Positions 1-7,325 of a stretch of DNA of 15,061 bases are shown here, in pieces. The notes under the pieces are model-generated. The model did no database searches, was not told the DNA's origin, and saw nothing but the letters and a program-made list of their open reading frames with translations. How positions within the stretch are numbered: position 1 is the first letter of the stretch; the number at the start of each line of letters is the position of its first letter. The stretch is from Pauljensenia sp. (GTDB taxonomy: Bacteria; Actinomycetota; Actinomycetes; Actinomycetales; Actinomycetaceae): NCBI GenBank assembly GCA_029983625.1, contig JASBZF010000036.1, forward strand, positions 1 through 15,061, in the 5' to 3' direction. The position numbers and the translations under genes were made by a program.

Positions 1-56
1 ACGACGCGCGCAGCCACGCAAACCCCTTCTGTCCAGGGCCTGTCACTCCCACACGC

Positions 57-78
57 AGTGACCAGAGAACAGGTCACT
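57..78. repeat. 7-bp inverted repeat (hairpin)
   Basis: AGTGACC (57-63) pairs perfectly with GGTCACT (72-78) across an 8-base loop. No T-run follows on either strand, so it is not a classical intrinsic terminator. It could mark the end of a gene lying off the left edge or be an operator half-site pair. Confidence 0.4.
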
Positions 79-283
79 TAAGGCACAATGCTCACGGGCA
101 CTAAGACGGATTCCGCTATTGGTGACAAGACTTGATGCAGTCGAGGGACTGAGAGGAGCTGTGATACAGCGCGCGATCCGAGCCATGCCTTTGTGTGGCG
201 GCTCACTACTAGCCTAAAGTGCCAGCTTGGCGAATAAGAGAAAACAAAGAAAAGATCTCAACATGTGAGCTTGAGGAACCCAA

Positions 284-295
284 GTGTCGCGACAC
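284..295. promoter_or_regulatory. 12-bp perfect palindrome, candidate operator
   Basis: GTGTCGCGACAC is its own reverse complement and stands in the non-coding stretch about 155 bases beyond the 3' end of the S4-domain gene. Perfect 12-mers of this kind are typical homodimeric repressor sites, but I do not recognise the regulator and no promoter is clear beside it. It could also be chance in GC-rich DNA. Confidence 0.3.
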
Positions 296-393
296 GGCAT
301 CTGCTCAGAACAAACAGGGCACTTTCCCAGCAGGAAAATCTCAGAAAACGGGCACACTCACAGAAAAAGGAGCGCCTAAAAATGAGTGAAACC

Positions 394-415
394 CAATGAA
401 ACCGGCGAACGCCAG
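394..415 (-). terminator. Weak candidate terminator of the S4-domain gene
   Basis: Read on the minus strand, CTGGC-gttc-GCCGG forms a five-pair stem including one G-U, followed by TTTCATT. It lies about 35 bases past the S4 gene's stop codon. The stem is short and the T-tract is interrupted, so efficiency would be low. Confidence 0.25.
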
Positions 416-449
416 TGACAGCGAACTCAAGCCAGTGAAACAGAGTGCC

Positions 450-683
450 TTAACTTCGACAATGGACTCGGGCAGCGAACACTCCCGCAGGAGAATCCAC
501 CTCCACACAATCCCCGTCAGCAAGCTGACGGCCACGACGCACCTCCACCTCACCATTGACACGCACATCACCACCTTGGATCAGCTCGCGCGCAAACGCC
601 CCGTCCTCGGCAAGATTCGCCAACTTCAAAAACTGCCCAAGACGAATCACACCACTGACATCCACGCGGACAACTTCGCTCAT
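450..683 (-). CDS. S4-domain RNA-binding protein (YbcJ/YaaA-like)
   Basis: A 77-residue protein that is almost entirely an S4 RNA-binding fold. Residues about 12-60 carry the S4 pattern: IRLGQFLKLANLAEDG, then ARELIQGGDVRVNGEVE with the typical loop G-G-x-V-x-V-N-G, then RRGRQLADGDCVEV. Family members of this size (E. coli YbcJ, Firmicute YaaA) are cytoplasmic RNA-binding proteins whose targets are poorly defined. A longer frame opens at 749, but I chose the ATG at 683 because GGGGAAGGA lies just upstream at good spacing and the S4 homology begins soon after. The gene is transcribed away from hisD and about 137 bases separate the two starts, so the gap must hold both promoters. The S4 assignment is firm. 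The cellular role is not known from sequence. Confidence 0.85.
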   Translation of the reverse strand: MSEVVRVDVSGVIRLGQFLKLANLAEDGAFARELIQGGDVRVNGEVEVRRGRQLADGDCVEVDSPAGVFAARVHCRS

Positions 684-785
684 CCTGATCCTTCCCCTCA
701 CAGCTGCGCGAGTGCTGTCAGTACCGCATTCAGTAGCGCACCAACACATACCGCAGCAATAAAATGTTCGTGGCGTGGGCGCACC

Positions 786-821
786 CCCTGATGAAAGTAC
801 ACGTCGCCTATTCTGAGCGCA
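786..821 (+). promoter_or_regulatory. hisD promoter, probably leaderless
   Basis: TATTCT at 809-814 matches the actinobacterial -10 pattern TAnnnT and ends six bases before the ATG at 821, so the transcript would begin at or next to the start codon. No Shine-Dalgarno sequence precedes any candidate hisD start (764, 791, 821, 833). The same layout, TAnnCTGAGnnCATGAC, recurs in front of thiL (9474-9490). The -35 region (about 786-791) is not recognisable. An alternative -10, TAAAAT at 760-765, would give a leader of about 50 bases. Confidence 0.4.
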
Positions 822-2152
822 TGACTGGCATCATGCGACGCATCGATCTTAGAGGCGAAGAACCCTCAAACGTTCAACTGCGTAAAGTCCTCCCACGCGC
901 AGCCCTGGACACCGCGCAAGCGTCTGTGAAAGTCGCCCCCCTGATTGAGCGCGTGAAAAACGAAGGCGCCCCCGCCCTCTACGACCTCGCTGAACAATTC
1001 GACCAGGTACGCCCACCGCGTCTGCGCGTCCCCACCGAAGCAATCGAAAGCGCACTACACGAACTTGACCCGAAAATCCGGGAAGCCCTGGAAACCTCGA
1101 TCGCACACAACCGCGCCGGTCACATCCAGCAGCTTCCGAAACCAGCTGAAGTTGAGATCGTGCCCGGTGGGTTTGTCACGCAGCGTTGGCTTCCCGTGTC
1201 AAGGGTCGGACTGTACGTGCCCGGAGGTTTAGCGGTCTATCCGTCCTCGGTCGTCATGAATGTCGTATGCGCCCAAGTGGCGGGCGTTTCCTCAATCGCA
1301 CTCGCCTCCCCACCGCAAAAAGCTCACGGCGGCCTCCCACACCCAACGATTCTTGCCGCCTGTGCGCTCCTCGGTATCGACGAAGTGTGGGCAATCGGCG
1401 GCGCCCAGGCAATCGCCGCTTTCGCCTACGGTATCGAGGACGGCGACGACCTCCTCGAAGCGGTTGATGTGGTGACAGGGCCGGGCAATATTTTCGTTGC
1501 CGCCGCTAAACGTCTCCTTCAGGGGACAGTCGGAATTGACTCAGAAGCAGGAACCACTGAAATTGCGATCCTCGCAGATGAAACAGCCACCCCGGCTTTC
1601 GTTGCCGCCGACCTTATTAGCCAAGCTGAACACGATCCGGCTGCCGCTTCCGTCCTTGTCACCTCCTCGCTCGCCCTTGCTGACGAAGTGGAAAAACTCA
1701 TCCCCCGCCAGGCACAAGCGACACAGCACACTCAGCGGATTCTCACCGCCCTTGCTGGCCCGCAATCCGGGATCGTCCTCGTTGATGACATCGAAGCCGG
1801 GATCGCCGTCGTCAACGCTTACGCTGCCGAACATCTTGAGGTTCACACGGCAAACTCACGGGCTGATGCGGAGCGAGTGAAAAACGCGGGCGCAATTTTT
1901 GTCGGCCCCTACACTCCTGTCCCGCTCGGAGACTACATGGCAGGCTCAAACCATGTGCTGCCCACCGGGGGAACAGCGCGTTTTGCTTCCGGCTTGAATG
2001 TCACTCAATACCTGCGCTCCCAGCAGGTCGTCGAATATTCCGCACCCGCCCTCGCCGCTTCCTCAGCGCGCCTGAACGTGCTGGCTCAAGCGGAAAATCT
2101 TCCCGCTCACGGTGCCGCAGTGCTTGTGCGCGAAGGGAAAGGAAGCGCCTAA
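821..2152 (+). CDS. hisD: Histidinol dehydrogenase
   Basis: Catalyses the last two steps of histidine synthesis, L-histidinol to L-histidine via histidinal, with NAD+ and Zn2+, as a cytoplasmic homodimer. The 443-residue product has the usual length and all signature blocks: [47 protein letters not shown], and the zinc/catalytic set Gln268, His271 (in SQAEHD), Glu337-His338 (AEHLEVHT), Asp371 (GDYMAGSNH) and His430. These correspond to E. coli Q259, H262, E326, H327, D360 and H419. The frame opens at 764, but family homology begins at RRIDLRG. I prefer ATG 821 because of the leaderless promoter geometry; ATG 833 (439 aa) is the alternative. It is first gene of the his operon, and its TAA stop overlaps the hisC ATG by one base (TAATG), implying coupled translation. 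Confidence 0.95.
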   Translation: MTGIMRRIDLRGEEPSNVQLRKVLPRAALDTAQASVKVAPLIERVKNEGAPALYDLAEQFDQVRPPRLRVPTEAIESALHELDPKIREALETSIAHNRAGHIQQLPKPAEVEIVPGGFVTQRWLPVSRVGLYVPGGLAVYPSSVVMNVVCAQVAGVSSIALASPPQKAHGGLPHPTILAACALLGIDEVWAIGGAQAIAAFAYGIEDGDDLLEAVDVVTGPGNIFVAAAKRLLQGTVGIDSEAGTTEIAILADETATPAFVAADLISQAEHDPAAASVLVTSSLALADEVEKLIPRQAQATQHTQRILTALAGPQSGIVLVDDIEAGIAVVNAYAAEHLEVHTANSRADAERVKNAGAIFVGPYTPVPLGDYMAGSNHVLPTGGTARFASGLNVTQYLRSQQVVEYSAPALAASSARLNVLAQAENLPAHGAAVLVREGKGSA

Positions 2153-3297
2153 TGAGCGATATGGAAATAAACGAGGGCGAGACCTGGACGCTGCCTTTAC
2201 GTGAAGATCTTGCGGGCCTTGAACCCTACGGGGCACCCCAGATGGAGGTCGCGGCACGCCTGAATGTCAACGAAAACCCTTACGCTCCTGCCCCGGAAGT
2301 GATTGCCGATATCGCAACGTCGGTGGCGCGTGCTGCGGCGAGTCTGAATCGTTATCCCGATCGTGATTTCTGGGAATTACGCGCCGCCCTCGCGAATTAT
2401 CTTGCCGCCGAATCCGGTGTGTGTCGCGCCCCGGAGCTGATCTGGGCGGGCAATGGTTCAAACGAAGTGATGCTTCATCTTTTCCAAGCTTTCGGGGGGC
2501 CTGGTCGGAGCGCAATTTCTTTTGCCCCGACCTATTCGATGTACCACGAGTACGCGCGTGATACGCACACCTCTTGGGTCCAAGGAGCCCGTCTGGATGA
2601 CTTTAGGCTCGACCTGGATGTCGTGGAAGAGACTCTGCGGCGCAAGCGCCCCTCTCTTCTTGTCCTGGCAAGCCCGAACAATCCGACAGGTACGGCCCTT
2701 CCCTTACATGAAGTGCAGAGAATCTGCGCAATCGCCGCACATACCGGTCCTCTAGTCGGCGGTCAAGACTCGTCAACGATCGTCATCGTTGACGAAGCAT
2801 ACGCGGAGTTTCGTCGAGAGGGCACGCCCTCGGCACTGGAACTCCTAGAAAACACACCTCATCTTGTGGTGTCGCGCACGATGTCAAAAGCTTTCGCGAT
2901 GGCCGGTCTTCGCCTCGGCTACATGACTGCTGCGAAGGAAATCATCGACGCCGTTATGCTCGTGCGACTGCCCTATCATCTGTCCGCTGTCACGCAGGCG
3001 GCGGCACTGGCGGCTCTGCGCCACGCCGACACACTCAGAGCGCAGGTCGCTTCGCTGCGTGAGGAACGAGACCAGCTTGTCCTTCGTCTTCGCGCTATGG
3101 GTCTGCACGCAGTGGATTCGGACGCGAACTTTATCCTTTTTGGCCCCTTCAAGGATCGTCACGCGGTCTTTCGTGCCCTCTTGGACCGTGGCATCCTGAT
3201 CCGTGTGGTCGGCCCTGAAGGTTGGCTGCGCGTCACTATTGGCACACCGGAAGAAACCGCCGCTTTCGTCACCGCACTTGAGGAGATCCACTCATGA
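2152..3297 (+). CDS. hisC: Histidinol-phosphate aminotransferase
   Basis: PLP-dependent class I/II aminotransferase that converts imidazole acetol phosphate plus glutamate to histidinol phosphate and 2-oxoglutarate in the cytoplasm. The 381-residue protein shows the substrate-side LNVNENPY near residue 38, AGNGSNE (99-105), SPNNPTG (174-180), the PLP-pyridine aspartate Asp214 in VDEAYAEF, the Schiff-base Lys246 in [17 protein letters not shown] with conserved Arg254, and the carboxylate-binding Arg360 in GWLRVTIG. Residues 200-208 carry a short extra loop (GPLVGGQDS) before the DEAY strand that I do not remember from typical HisC. The start ATG 2152 overlaps the hisD stop, with AGGAAG about seven bases upstream. 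ATG 2161 is a possible alternative. The end overlaps hisB by four bases (ATGA). Confidence 0.95.
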   Translation: MSDMEINEGETWTLPLREDLAGLEPYGAPQMEVAARLNVNENPYAPAPEVIADIATSVARAAASLNRYPDRDFWELRAALANYLAAESGVCRAPELIWAGNGSNEVMLHLFQAFGGPGRSAISFAPTYSMYHEYARDTHTSWVQGARLDDFRLDLDVVEETLRRKRPSLLVLASPNNPTGTALPLHEVQRICAIAAHTGPLVGGQDSSTIVIVDEAYAEFRREGTPSALELLENTPHLVVSRTMSKAFAMAGLRLGYMTAAKEIIDAVMLVRLPYHLSAVTQAAALAALRHADTLRAQVASLREERDQLVLRLRAMGLHAVDSDANFILFGPFKDRHAVFRALLDRGILIRVVGPEGWLRVTIGTPEETAAFVTALEEIHS

Positions 3298-3905
3298 CTA
3301 CCACCGCGCACAGGACCGCCGTCATTGACCGGACGACTTCAGAGTCTTCGATCCGGGTGGAACTTGACCTTGACGGCACGGGAATCACTGAGATTTCAAC
3401 GGGTGTTCCTTTCTACGACCATATGCTCACGGCCCTGGGGAAGCATTCGCTTATCGACCTGAAAGTGTGCGCAACAGGTGATATTGAAGTCGATGTTCAC
3501 CACACGGTTGAAGATACGGCGATCTGTCTGGGCTTAGCTTTGAAGGAAGCTCTTGGTGATAAGCGTGGTATCAGGCGTTTCGGTGATGCGACGATCCCCC
3601 TTGATGAGGCGCTTGCTCGCGCGGTCGTCGATGTTGCGGGTCGTCCTTATATTGTTCACGAGGGCGAACCTGCCGGTCAGGAGTATCACCTGATCGGAGG
3701 GCATTTCACGGGCGCGATGACACGGCACGTTTTCGAGTCTTTGACTTTTAACTCGGGGATTTGTCTGCATCTGTCTGTGCTTCATGGTCGAGACCCGCAC
3801 CATATTGTCGAAGCGCAGTTTAAAGCGTTTGCGCGTGCGTTGCGTGTCGCGGTTGAACGAGATCTAAGGGTAGAGGGTGTTCCTTCAACTAAGGGTGTGC
3901 TGTAA
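3294..3905 (+). CDS. hisB: Imidazoleglycerol-phosphate dehydratase
   Basis: Mn-dependent dehydration of imidazole glycerol phosphate to imidazole acetol phosphate, the step before HisC. The protein is monofunctional: 203 residues, with no N-terminal histidinol-phosphatase domain as in enterobacterial HisB. The two pseudo-symmetric metal motifs are intact: HHTVEDTAI with His69, His70 and Glu73, and [15 protein letters not shown] with His169, His170 and Glu173. FYDHML (His43) and HVFESL (His145) supply further ligands and active-site residues. The form [11 protein letters not shown] is the one I associate with actinobacteria. The start codon lies inside the hisC stop (ATGA), typical of translational coupling. 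A 75-base gap without an obvious terminator follows. Confidence 0.95.
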   Translation: MTTTAHRTAVIDRTTSESSIRVELDLDGTGITEISTGVPFYDHMLTALGKHSLIDLKVCATGDIEVDVHHTVEDTAICLGLALKEALGDKRGIRRFGDATIPLDEALARAVVDVAGRPYIVHEGEPAGQEYHLIGGHFTGAMTRHVFESLTFNSGICLHLSVLHGRDPHHIVEAQFKAFARALRVAVERDLRVEGVPSTKGVL

Positions 3906-3980
3906 AAACGGTGCGGTACGATTAATTCTTCAAGAGTCGGCGGGGCTGACGGGGAAGAATCGAGAATCGAGGGCGAAGTA

Positions 3981-4697
3981 ATGGCTGATCGCGACGACGA
4001 TATCGATGCCGCGTTCCGTGATCTTGTCGCCAGCATGGGTCAGGTCAATGCTGACATGGGTCAGGTCAACACTGAAGGGGCGTCTTCGACCTCTCAGGAT
4101 GAGATGGGGATTGCTGCTGAACTCGCAACTTTTGAAGAAAAGCTGAAGAATCCAGATGATCAGCCGCTTGACGAGTCCCTTCACCTGGAGGGTGGAAAAC
4201 TGTCGGTCGCTCTGGTCCTTGCTCCGCTTAACGCACCGGAGGCCCTTCATGCGCTCTTAGCCTTGAAGGGGATTTCAGAGGCAGTGGTACGCCTTAAACC
4301 CTGGACAGCCGTGTGGCTTCCGGTGGAGACCACGCCGACAGATGAAGACGAATTGGAGGCTCTGCTCGCTGATTCACGTCCGATGCCTTCGCGAGTGGAT
4401 GAGGTGGCGCGCCTCATTTCACGCCTGTCGAAGTACGGTGCGGTGGCAATGATGTCCTGGCTTGTCGAGGGCGATGGTGTGGAGCCTGGTGTGTCGGGAA
4501 GGATCACGGCGCAACGCTACGTGTCGGGCGTGCCGGAAGAGGCGATCCCTGCGGGGCTTTTGCTCGGGTCGATGCCTCAGGCGACAGAGGATCTGCTGCT
4601 GGGCAGGACGAAACCTGAGGACTACGAGGATTCCGTGTCGGCAAATGGAACGACGAGAAAACATCCGGGTCCTTTTGGTTGGCTGCGCAGGAGGTGA
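3981..4697 (+). CDS. Unrecognised 238-residue protein between hisB and hisH
   Basis: I do not recognise a family. The N-terminal 75 residues are acidic, low in complexity and probably disordered, and include the tandem heptad MGQVNAD/MGQVNTE encoded by a 21-bp duplication (4035-4076). From about residue 75 to 215 the sequence looks like a compact alpha/beta domain, with LSVALVLAPLNAPEALHALLAL, then VVRLKPWTAVWLPVE, an acidic segment TDEDELEALLAD, and MSWLVEGDGVEPGVSGRITAQRYVSG. The C-terminal tail ends in Arg residues (FGWLRRR). There is no signal peptide or membrane segment. The start has GAGGG seven bases upstream. The stop codon lies within the hisH ribosome-binding region, so the gene is clearly part of the operon. 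Actinobacterial his operons commonly carry an uncharacterised gene at this position, which suggests a conserved accessory role. Confidence 0.85.
   Translation: MADRDDDIDAAFRDLVASMGQVNADMGQVNTEGASSTSQDEMGIAAELATFEEKLKNPDDQPLDESLHLEGGKLSVALVLAPLNAPEALHALLALKGISEAVVRLKPWTAVWLPVETTPTDEDELEALLADSRPMPSRVDEVARLISRLSKYGAVAMMSWLVEGDGVEPGVSGRITAQRYVSGVPEEAIPAGLLLGSMPQATEDLLLGRTKPEDYEDSVSANGTTRKHPGPFGWLRRR
4035..4076 (+). repeat. 21-bp in-frame tandem duplication
   Basis: The 14-mer ATGGGTCAGGTCAA occurs at 4035-4048 and again at 4056-4069, and the two 21-base units encode MGQVNAD and MGQVNTE. This is a length-variable site within a disordered-looking N-terminus, likely formed by slippage. Confidence 0.85.
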
Positions 4698-4699
4698 CG

Positions 4700-5335
4700 A
4701 TGAAGCCGAAGGTCGTTGTTTTTGATTACGGTTCAGGCAATGTCAGGTCCGTGTGTCGGGCCTTGGAGCATGTGGGCGCTGATGTGGACTTGACTTCAGA
4801 TCGTGCAGCGGCCCTGGAGGCGCAGGGGCTTCTTCTCCCTGGTGTCGGTGCTTTCGCGGCGGTGATGGCCCAGCTGCGTGCGGCGGATGGTCCGGCGATT
4901 ATCGACGCTCGTCTTTCGGGTTCTCGCCCTGTTTTTGGCGTATGTGTCGGCCTTCAGGTGATGTTTGAGTCGTCGGAAGAAAAAGGTCGATCGGCGGGGC
5001 TTGCTCAGTGGCCGGGTGTGGTACGTCGCCTCGATGCGCCGGTGGTGCCGCATATGGGCTGGTCTGTTGTCGAAGCACCTGACAGTTCGAAACTTTTTGA
5101 CACGATTGCCGATCAGCGTTTCTATTTCGTCCATTCTTACGGGGTGCTTGACGATCCTCTTGAGGTGCTGGGGTGTGGTCCGATGATTCCTCCTCTGGTC
5201 ACGTGGGCGCGTCATGGGAACTCGCGTTTCGTGGCGGCGATGGAGAATGGTCCTCTTGTGGCGACTCAGTTCCATCCTGAGAAGTCGGGTGAGGCGGGCC
5301 TGTGTCTGTTGCGTAATTGGCTGAAGAGCCTGTGA
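4700..5335 (+). CDS. hisH: Imidazole glycerol phosphate synthase, glutaminase subunit
   Basis: Class I glutamine amidotransferase subunit that hydrolyses glutamine and channels ammonia to HisF, which makes imidazole glycerol phosphate and AICAR. The 211-residue protein carries the full triad: Cys82 in GVCVGLQ, His192 and Glu194 in [10 protein letters not shown]. It also has the N-terminal [11 protein letters not shown] block, LLLPGVGAF (oxyanion region), PHMGW (118-122) and the YFVHSY strand. The start is ATG 4700, not the upstream ATG 4679, because a consensus AGGAGG (4689-4694) stands five bases before it and the homology starts at KVVVFDYG. The upstream gene's TGA (4695-4697) sits between that site and the start. 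The partner hisF is not in this window and must be encoded elsewhere. Confidence 0.95.
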   Translation: MKPKVVVFDYGSGNVRSVCRALEHVGADVDLTSDRAAALEAQGLLLPGVGAFAAVMAQLRAADGPAIIDARLSGSRPVFGVCVGLQVMFESSEEKGRSAGLAQWPGVVRRLDAPVVPHMGWSVVEAPDSSKLFDTIADQRFYFVHSYGVLDDPLEVLGCGPMIPPLVTWARHGNSRFVAAMENGPLVATQFHPEKSGEAGLCLLRNWLKSL

Positions 5336-5381
5336 TCTGCGTGCTTCCTCTATGTTGTTTTCTATGAGTGAAAGGTCCGTG

Positions 5382-6119
5382 ATGTCACCTCTTCTGCTTT
5401 TACCTGCCGTTGATGTTGTGAACGGTCAGGCGGTGCGTTTGACTCAGGGTGAGGCTGGAACGGAAACCTGCTACGGGCATCCTTTGGAGGCGGCTCGTTC
5501 TTTCGTGGAGGCGGGCGCTCAGTGGCTGCATCTTGTGGATCTTGATGCGGCTTTTGGGCGGGCTTCAAACGCTGAGCTTTTGAAGGAAATCACGCAGGAA
5601 CTTCCGATTAACGTTGAGCTTTCCGGTGGGATCCGTGATGATGCGTCGCTGGCTCGTGCTTTGGATGCGGGTGCTCGTCGCGTGAATCTGGGGACGGCGG
5701 CCTTGGAGAATCCAGATTGGACGAGGTGTGTCATTCAAGAGTTCGGTGACCGGATCGCTGTCGGATTGGATGTGCGCGGCCAGACTTTAGCGACGCGGGG
5801 CTGGACGCGCGATGCGGGGGATCTGTTTGAGGTGATCGATCGTCTCAATGAGGCGGGCTGTGTTCGCTATGTTGTCACGGATGTTGCGCGTGACGGTATG
5901 TTGTCAGGTCCTAATGTGGAGCTGCTGAAGCGCGTGTGCGCGGCGACGGACGCGGCGGTGGTGGCCTCCGGGGGCGTGTCTTCTTTGGCGGATATTGCGG
6001 TTTTGCGTGATCTTGTTGATCTTGGGGTTGAGGGCGCGATCATCGGTAAGGCCCTGTATGCGGGGGCTTTCACTGTGGCGCAGGCTCTTGCTGTTGCGTC
6101 GGGTGAGTCGAACACGTGA
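5382..6119 (+). CDS. priA: HisA/PriA phosphoribosyl isomerase
   Basis: A 245-residue (beta/alpha)8 barrel catalysing the Amadori rearrangement of ProFAR to PRFAR in histidine synthesis. It is of the actinobacterial PriA type, which in many species also does the TrpF reaction. Visible residues match the PriA pattern: Asp11 (PAVDVV) and Asp167 (VVTDVARDG) as general acid/base, Arg19, Ser81 in the phosphate loop [20 protein letters not shown], and the loop Arg139-Gly-Trp141, which in M. tuberculosis PriA (R143, W145) contributes to TrpF activity. The second phosphate site is ASGGVSS. I chose ATG 5382, preceded by AAAGG six bases upstream, over ATGs at 5352 and 5364. The end overlaps the next gene by four bases (GTGA). 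Bifunctionality is an inference; a HisA-only enzyme is possible. Confidence 0.93.
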   Translation: MSPLLLLPAVDVVNGQAVRLTQGEAGTETCYGHPLEAARSFVEAGAQWLHLVDLDAAFGRASNAELLKEITQELPINVELSGGIRDDASLARALDAGARRVNLGTAALENPDWTRCVIQEFGDRIAVGLDVRGQTLATRGWTRDAGDLFEVIDRLNEAGCVRYVVTDVARDGMLSGPNVELLKRVCAATDAAVVASGGVSSLADIAVLRDLVDLGVEGAIIGKALYAGAFTVAQALAVASGESNT

Positions 6120-6895
6120 AGTCCTTTCCCACCCCGGATGAGGCGCAGCGTAAAAAGCTTGCGAAGCGTCTTGCCTTTGCCCACTCTGATCGCAGCGACG
6201 ATGGTTCAGTTTTGCCGCGTACAGCCGAGGCGCTTGCATTGGATCCCAGGCAAGATGGGGGAGCGGCACGCTTGGAGGCGCTCGTTGCGGCGCTTGCGTG
6301 TGAGCGTGTCATTGTTCCGGTTCAGCTTGAGGTGTCGCTGGATCAGGGTAGCGATGCGGCATTGAAGCGTGATGCTGTGTGCGCTGAAACTCGGCACGAC
6401 GATATTGATTTTGTGCGCACTCAAACGGGGGCTGGTGAGGCTCTGGTCGCGTATTCGTCGAAGGATTCGCTGAAGTGTCATCGCCCGCAGGATCGGCCGA
6501 TGGCTTTTGATCCGTTCAGGCTCGCTCTTGTTGCTTTGGTGGAGACGGGGGGGCGGATTGTTGTGGATCCGGGTGTGTCTGAGGTTTTTCTTCCTCGGGC
6601 GGCTGTGGCTGCGCTTGCTCAGAAGGATTCGTGGCTGCCTGCGTGGAAGGATGCGGAGTTGCTTGCTGAGCTTCGTGTAGCTGCGCGCATCGGCGAGGGC
6701 GCTCTTGTGGATATGCGTCTGTCTTATGGTGGTGAGGGGCTTGTCCGTATTGAACTTTTCGCGGATGCTTCAGGTGAAGAGGGTGCATTGCGGGCGCGTA
6801 TCACGAGGGCGGCGCAAGCGATTGTGTCTTCACAACGGCTTGGCGTTGCTGCGGATCGTGTGGAAATTGTTCCGCGTCTGGCGTATTCGGTGTGA
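6116..6895 (+). CDS. SseB-family protein
   Basis: A 259-residue cytoplasmic protein starting at GTG 6116, overlapping the priA stop. The SseB N-terminal-type domain is recognisable from about residue 45 to 170: [18 protein letters not shown], then [26 protein letters not shown], then [31 protein letters not shown]. The C-terminal 75 residues ([20 protein letters not shown]... [18 protein letters not shown]) form a second alpha/beta segment. SseB was named for enhanced serine sensitivity in E. coli, but the biochemical function of actinobacterial members is unknown. In many actinobacteria a gene of this family lies between hisA/priA and infC, as here. No ribosome-binding site is visible, so translation probably depends on coupling to priA. 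Confidence 0.8.
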   Translation: MKSFPTPDEAQRKKLAKRLAFAHSDRSDDGSVLPRTAEALALDPRQDGGAARLEALVAALACERVIVPVQLEVSLDQGSDAALKRDAVCAETRHDDIDFVRTQTGAGEALVAYSSKDSLKCHRPQDRPMAFDPFRLALVALVETGGRIVVDPGVSEVFLPRAAVAALAQKDSWLPAWKDAELLAELRVAARIGEGALVDMRLSYGGEGLVRIELFADASGEEGALRARITRAAQAIVSSQRLGVAADRVEIVPRLAYSV

Positions 6896-7093
6896 ATCTG
6901 TGTCGTATCGGCTTGTGGTGCGTGAGAGTGTGCGCTGTGTCGGATTGTGCTGTGCAAGGTTTGCCTAGGATGGCGGCGCATATGACCTGTATCAGATATT
7001 TTTCGGCGTGAGCTTTGTCCGAGCTTGCGGCTGTTTGTGTGCGATCGCATAGCGTTTCTTTCTTCTGAGAGCTTCGCCCTCGGCGTTGATGGA

Positions 7094-7102
7094 TGCTAAT
7101 CT
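7094..7102 (+). promoter_or_regulatory. Extended -10 promoter for infC-rpmI-rplT
   Basis: TGCTAATCT contains the TGn extension and a -10 hexamer TAATCT. No good -35 lies 16-18 bases upstream, which is usual for extended -10 promoters. Transcription would start near 7109, just before the first leader hairpin (7116-7131). Confidence 0.45.
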
Positions 7103-7115
7103 AAGGAAGAACCGT

Positions 7116-7131
7116 CTGGGCAACTGCCCAG
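7116..7131 (+). promoter_or_regulatory. Hairpin at the 5' end of the infC leader
   Basis: CTGGGC (7116-7121) pairs perfectly with GCCCAG (7126-7131) around an AACT loop. It would sit about seven bases from the predicted mRNA 5' end, where such stems commonly protect transcripts or form the first element of a structured leader. There is no T-run, so it is not a terminator. Confidence 0.5.
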
Positions 7132-7254
7132 AATGCAAGCGGAGATTCCTCCCACCTGGATACCCGCCTCATGTGAGTGAGGTGAGCGCCGAAGGCGTAA
7201 TTGAAAAGGGGATCGGGTTTGAACGGGTGAGCGTTTGACGCGAACCTGGGATTG

Positions 7255-7288
7255 ACCTCCGTGCGCACAAAGAGCAACGGAGGTTTTT
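7255..7288 (+). terminator. Attenuator-like terminator in the infC leader
   Basis: ACCTCCGT (7255-7262) pairs perfectly with ACGGAGGT (7277-7284) across a 14-base loop, and the 3' arm runs straight into TTTTT (7284-7288). This has intrinsic-terminator form and lies 38 bases before the infC start, inside the transcription unit, so it fits a premature terminator (attenuator). In other phyla the infC-rpmI-rplT operon is autoregulated by L20 binding to the leader. Regulation by L20 here is inference. Confidence 0.55.
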
Positions 7289-7300
7289 CATTGCTCTTTG
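7268..7300 (+). promoter_or_regulatory. Second stem competing with the attenuator
   Basis: CAAAGAGCAA (7268-7277) is the exact reverse complement of TTGCTCTTTG (7291-7300). Its 13-base loop contains the 3' arm and T-run of the attenuator stem, while its 5' arm lies in the attenuator loop. The two stems therefore either exclude each other (antiterminator/terminator switch) or fold together as an H-type pseudoknot. It ends 14 bases before the AAGGAG of infC and could also affect ribosome access. Confidence 0.5.
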
Positions 7301-7325
7301 CGAAACACCGTGGAAGGAGCCACCC

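Larger units (their letters stand above)
1..449. other. Left-edge region without a supportable gene
   Basis: All three forward frames entering from the left edge reach a stop within about 105 bases, and none of the short peptides is recognisable, so at most the very end of an upstream gene is present. The minus strand offers one 47-codon ORF (41-186) with no visible ribosome-binding site. The region holds a short inverted repeat (57-78), a perfect palindrome (284-295) and a possible weak terminator for the S4-domain gene (394-415). A short open frame at 396-791 is antisense to that gene and is judged a shadow. Confidence 0.5.
6896..7325 (+). other. 430-base intergenic region and leader of the infC operon
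   Basis: The first 200 bases after sseB show no gene and no clear terminator. A ten-base palindrome, TGCGATCGCA (7040-7049), is present. An extended -10 follows at 7094, and from about 7109 to the infC start there is an untranslated leader of roughly 215 bases with several inverted repeats, annotated separately. Two short overlapping frames (the ORF at 7252 and a 15-codon frame at 7133) lack ribosome-binding sites. Confidence 0.6.

Noticed and set aside
382..399. Mini-ORF ATG AGT GAA ACC CAA TGA preceded by AAGGAG
   Set aside because: Only five codons with no conserved context or following gene on that strand; probably chance in an A/G-rich stretch.
341..574. Minus-strand 77-codon ORF with hydrophobic segments
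   Set aside because: It overlaps the S4-domain gene in another frame of the same strand, has no family match and no ribosome-binding site.
396..791. Forward ORF with many His codons upstream of hisD, possible His leader peptide
   Set aside because: It is antisense to the S4-domain gene, whose protein pattern is unmistakable. Its His codons are the complement of GTG Val codons, and no terminator/antiterminator pair follows.
4796..5275. Long minus-strand ORF (159 codons) inside hisH
   Set aside because: It is antisense to a fully motif-supported hisH, rich in Arg/His/Thr as expected for a shadow frame, and has no start signal.
7133..7180. 15-codon ORF in the infC leader (possible leader peptide)
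   Set aside because: No ribosome-binding site and no run of regulatory codons; the bases are better explained as structured leader RNA.
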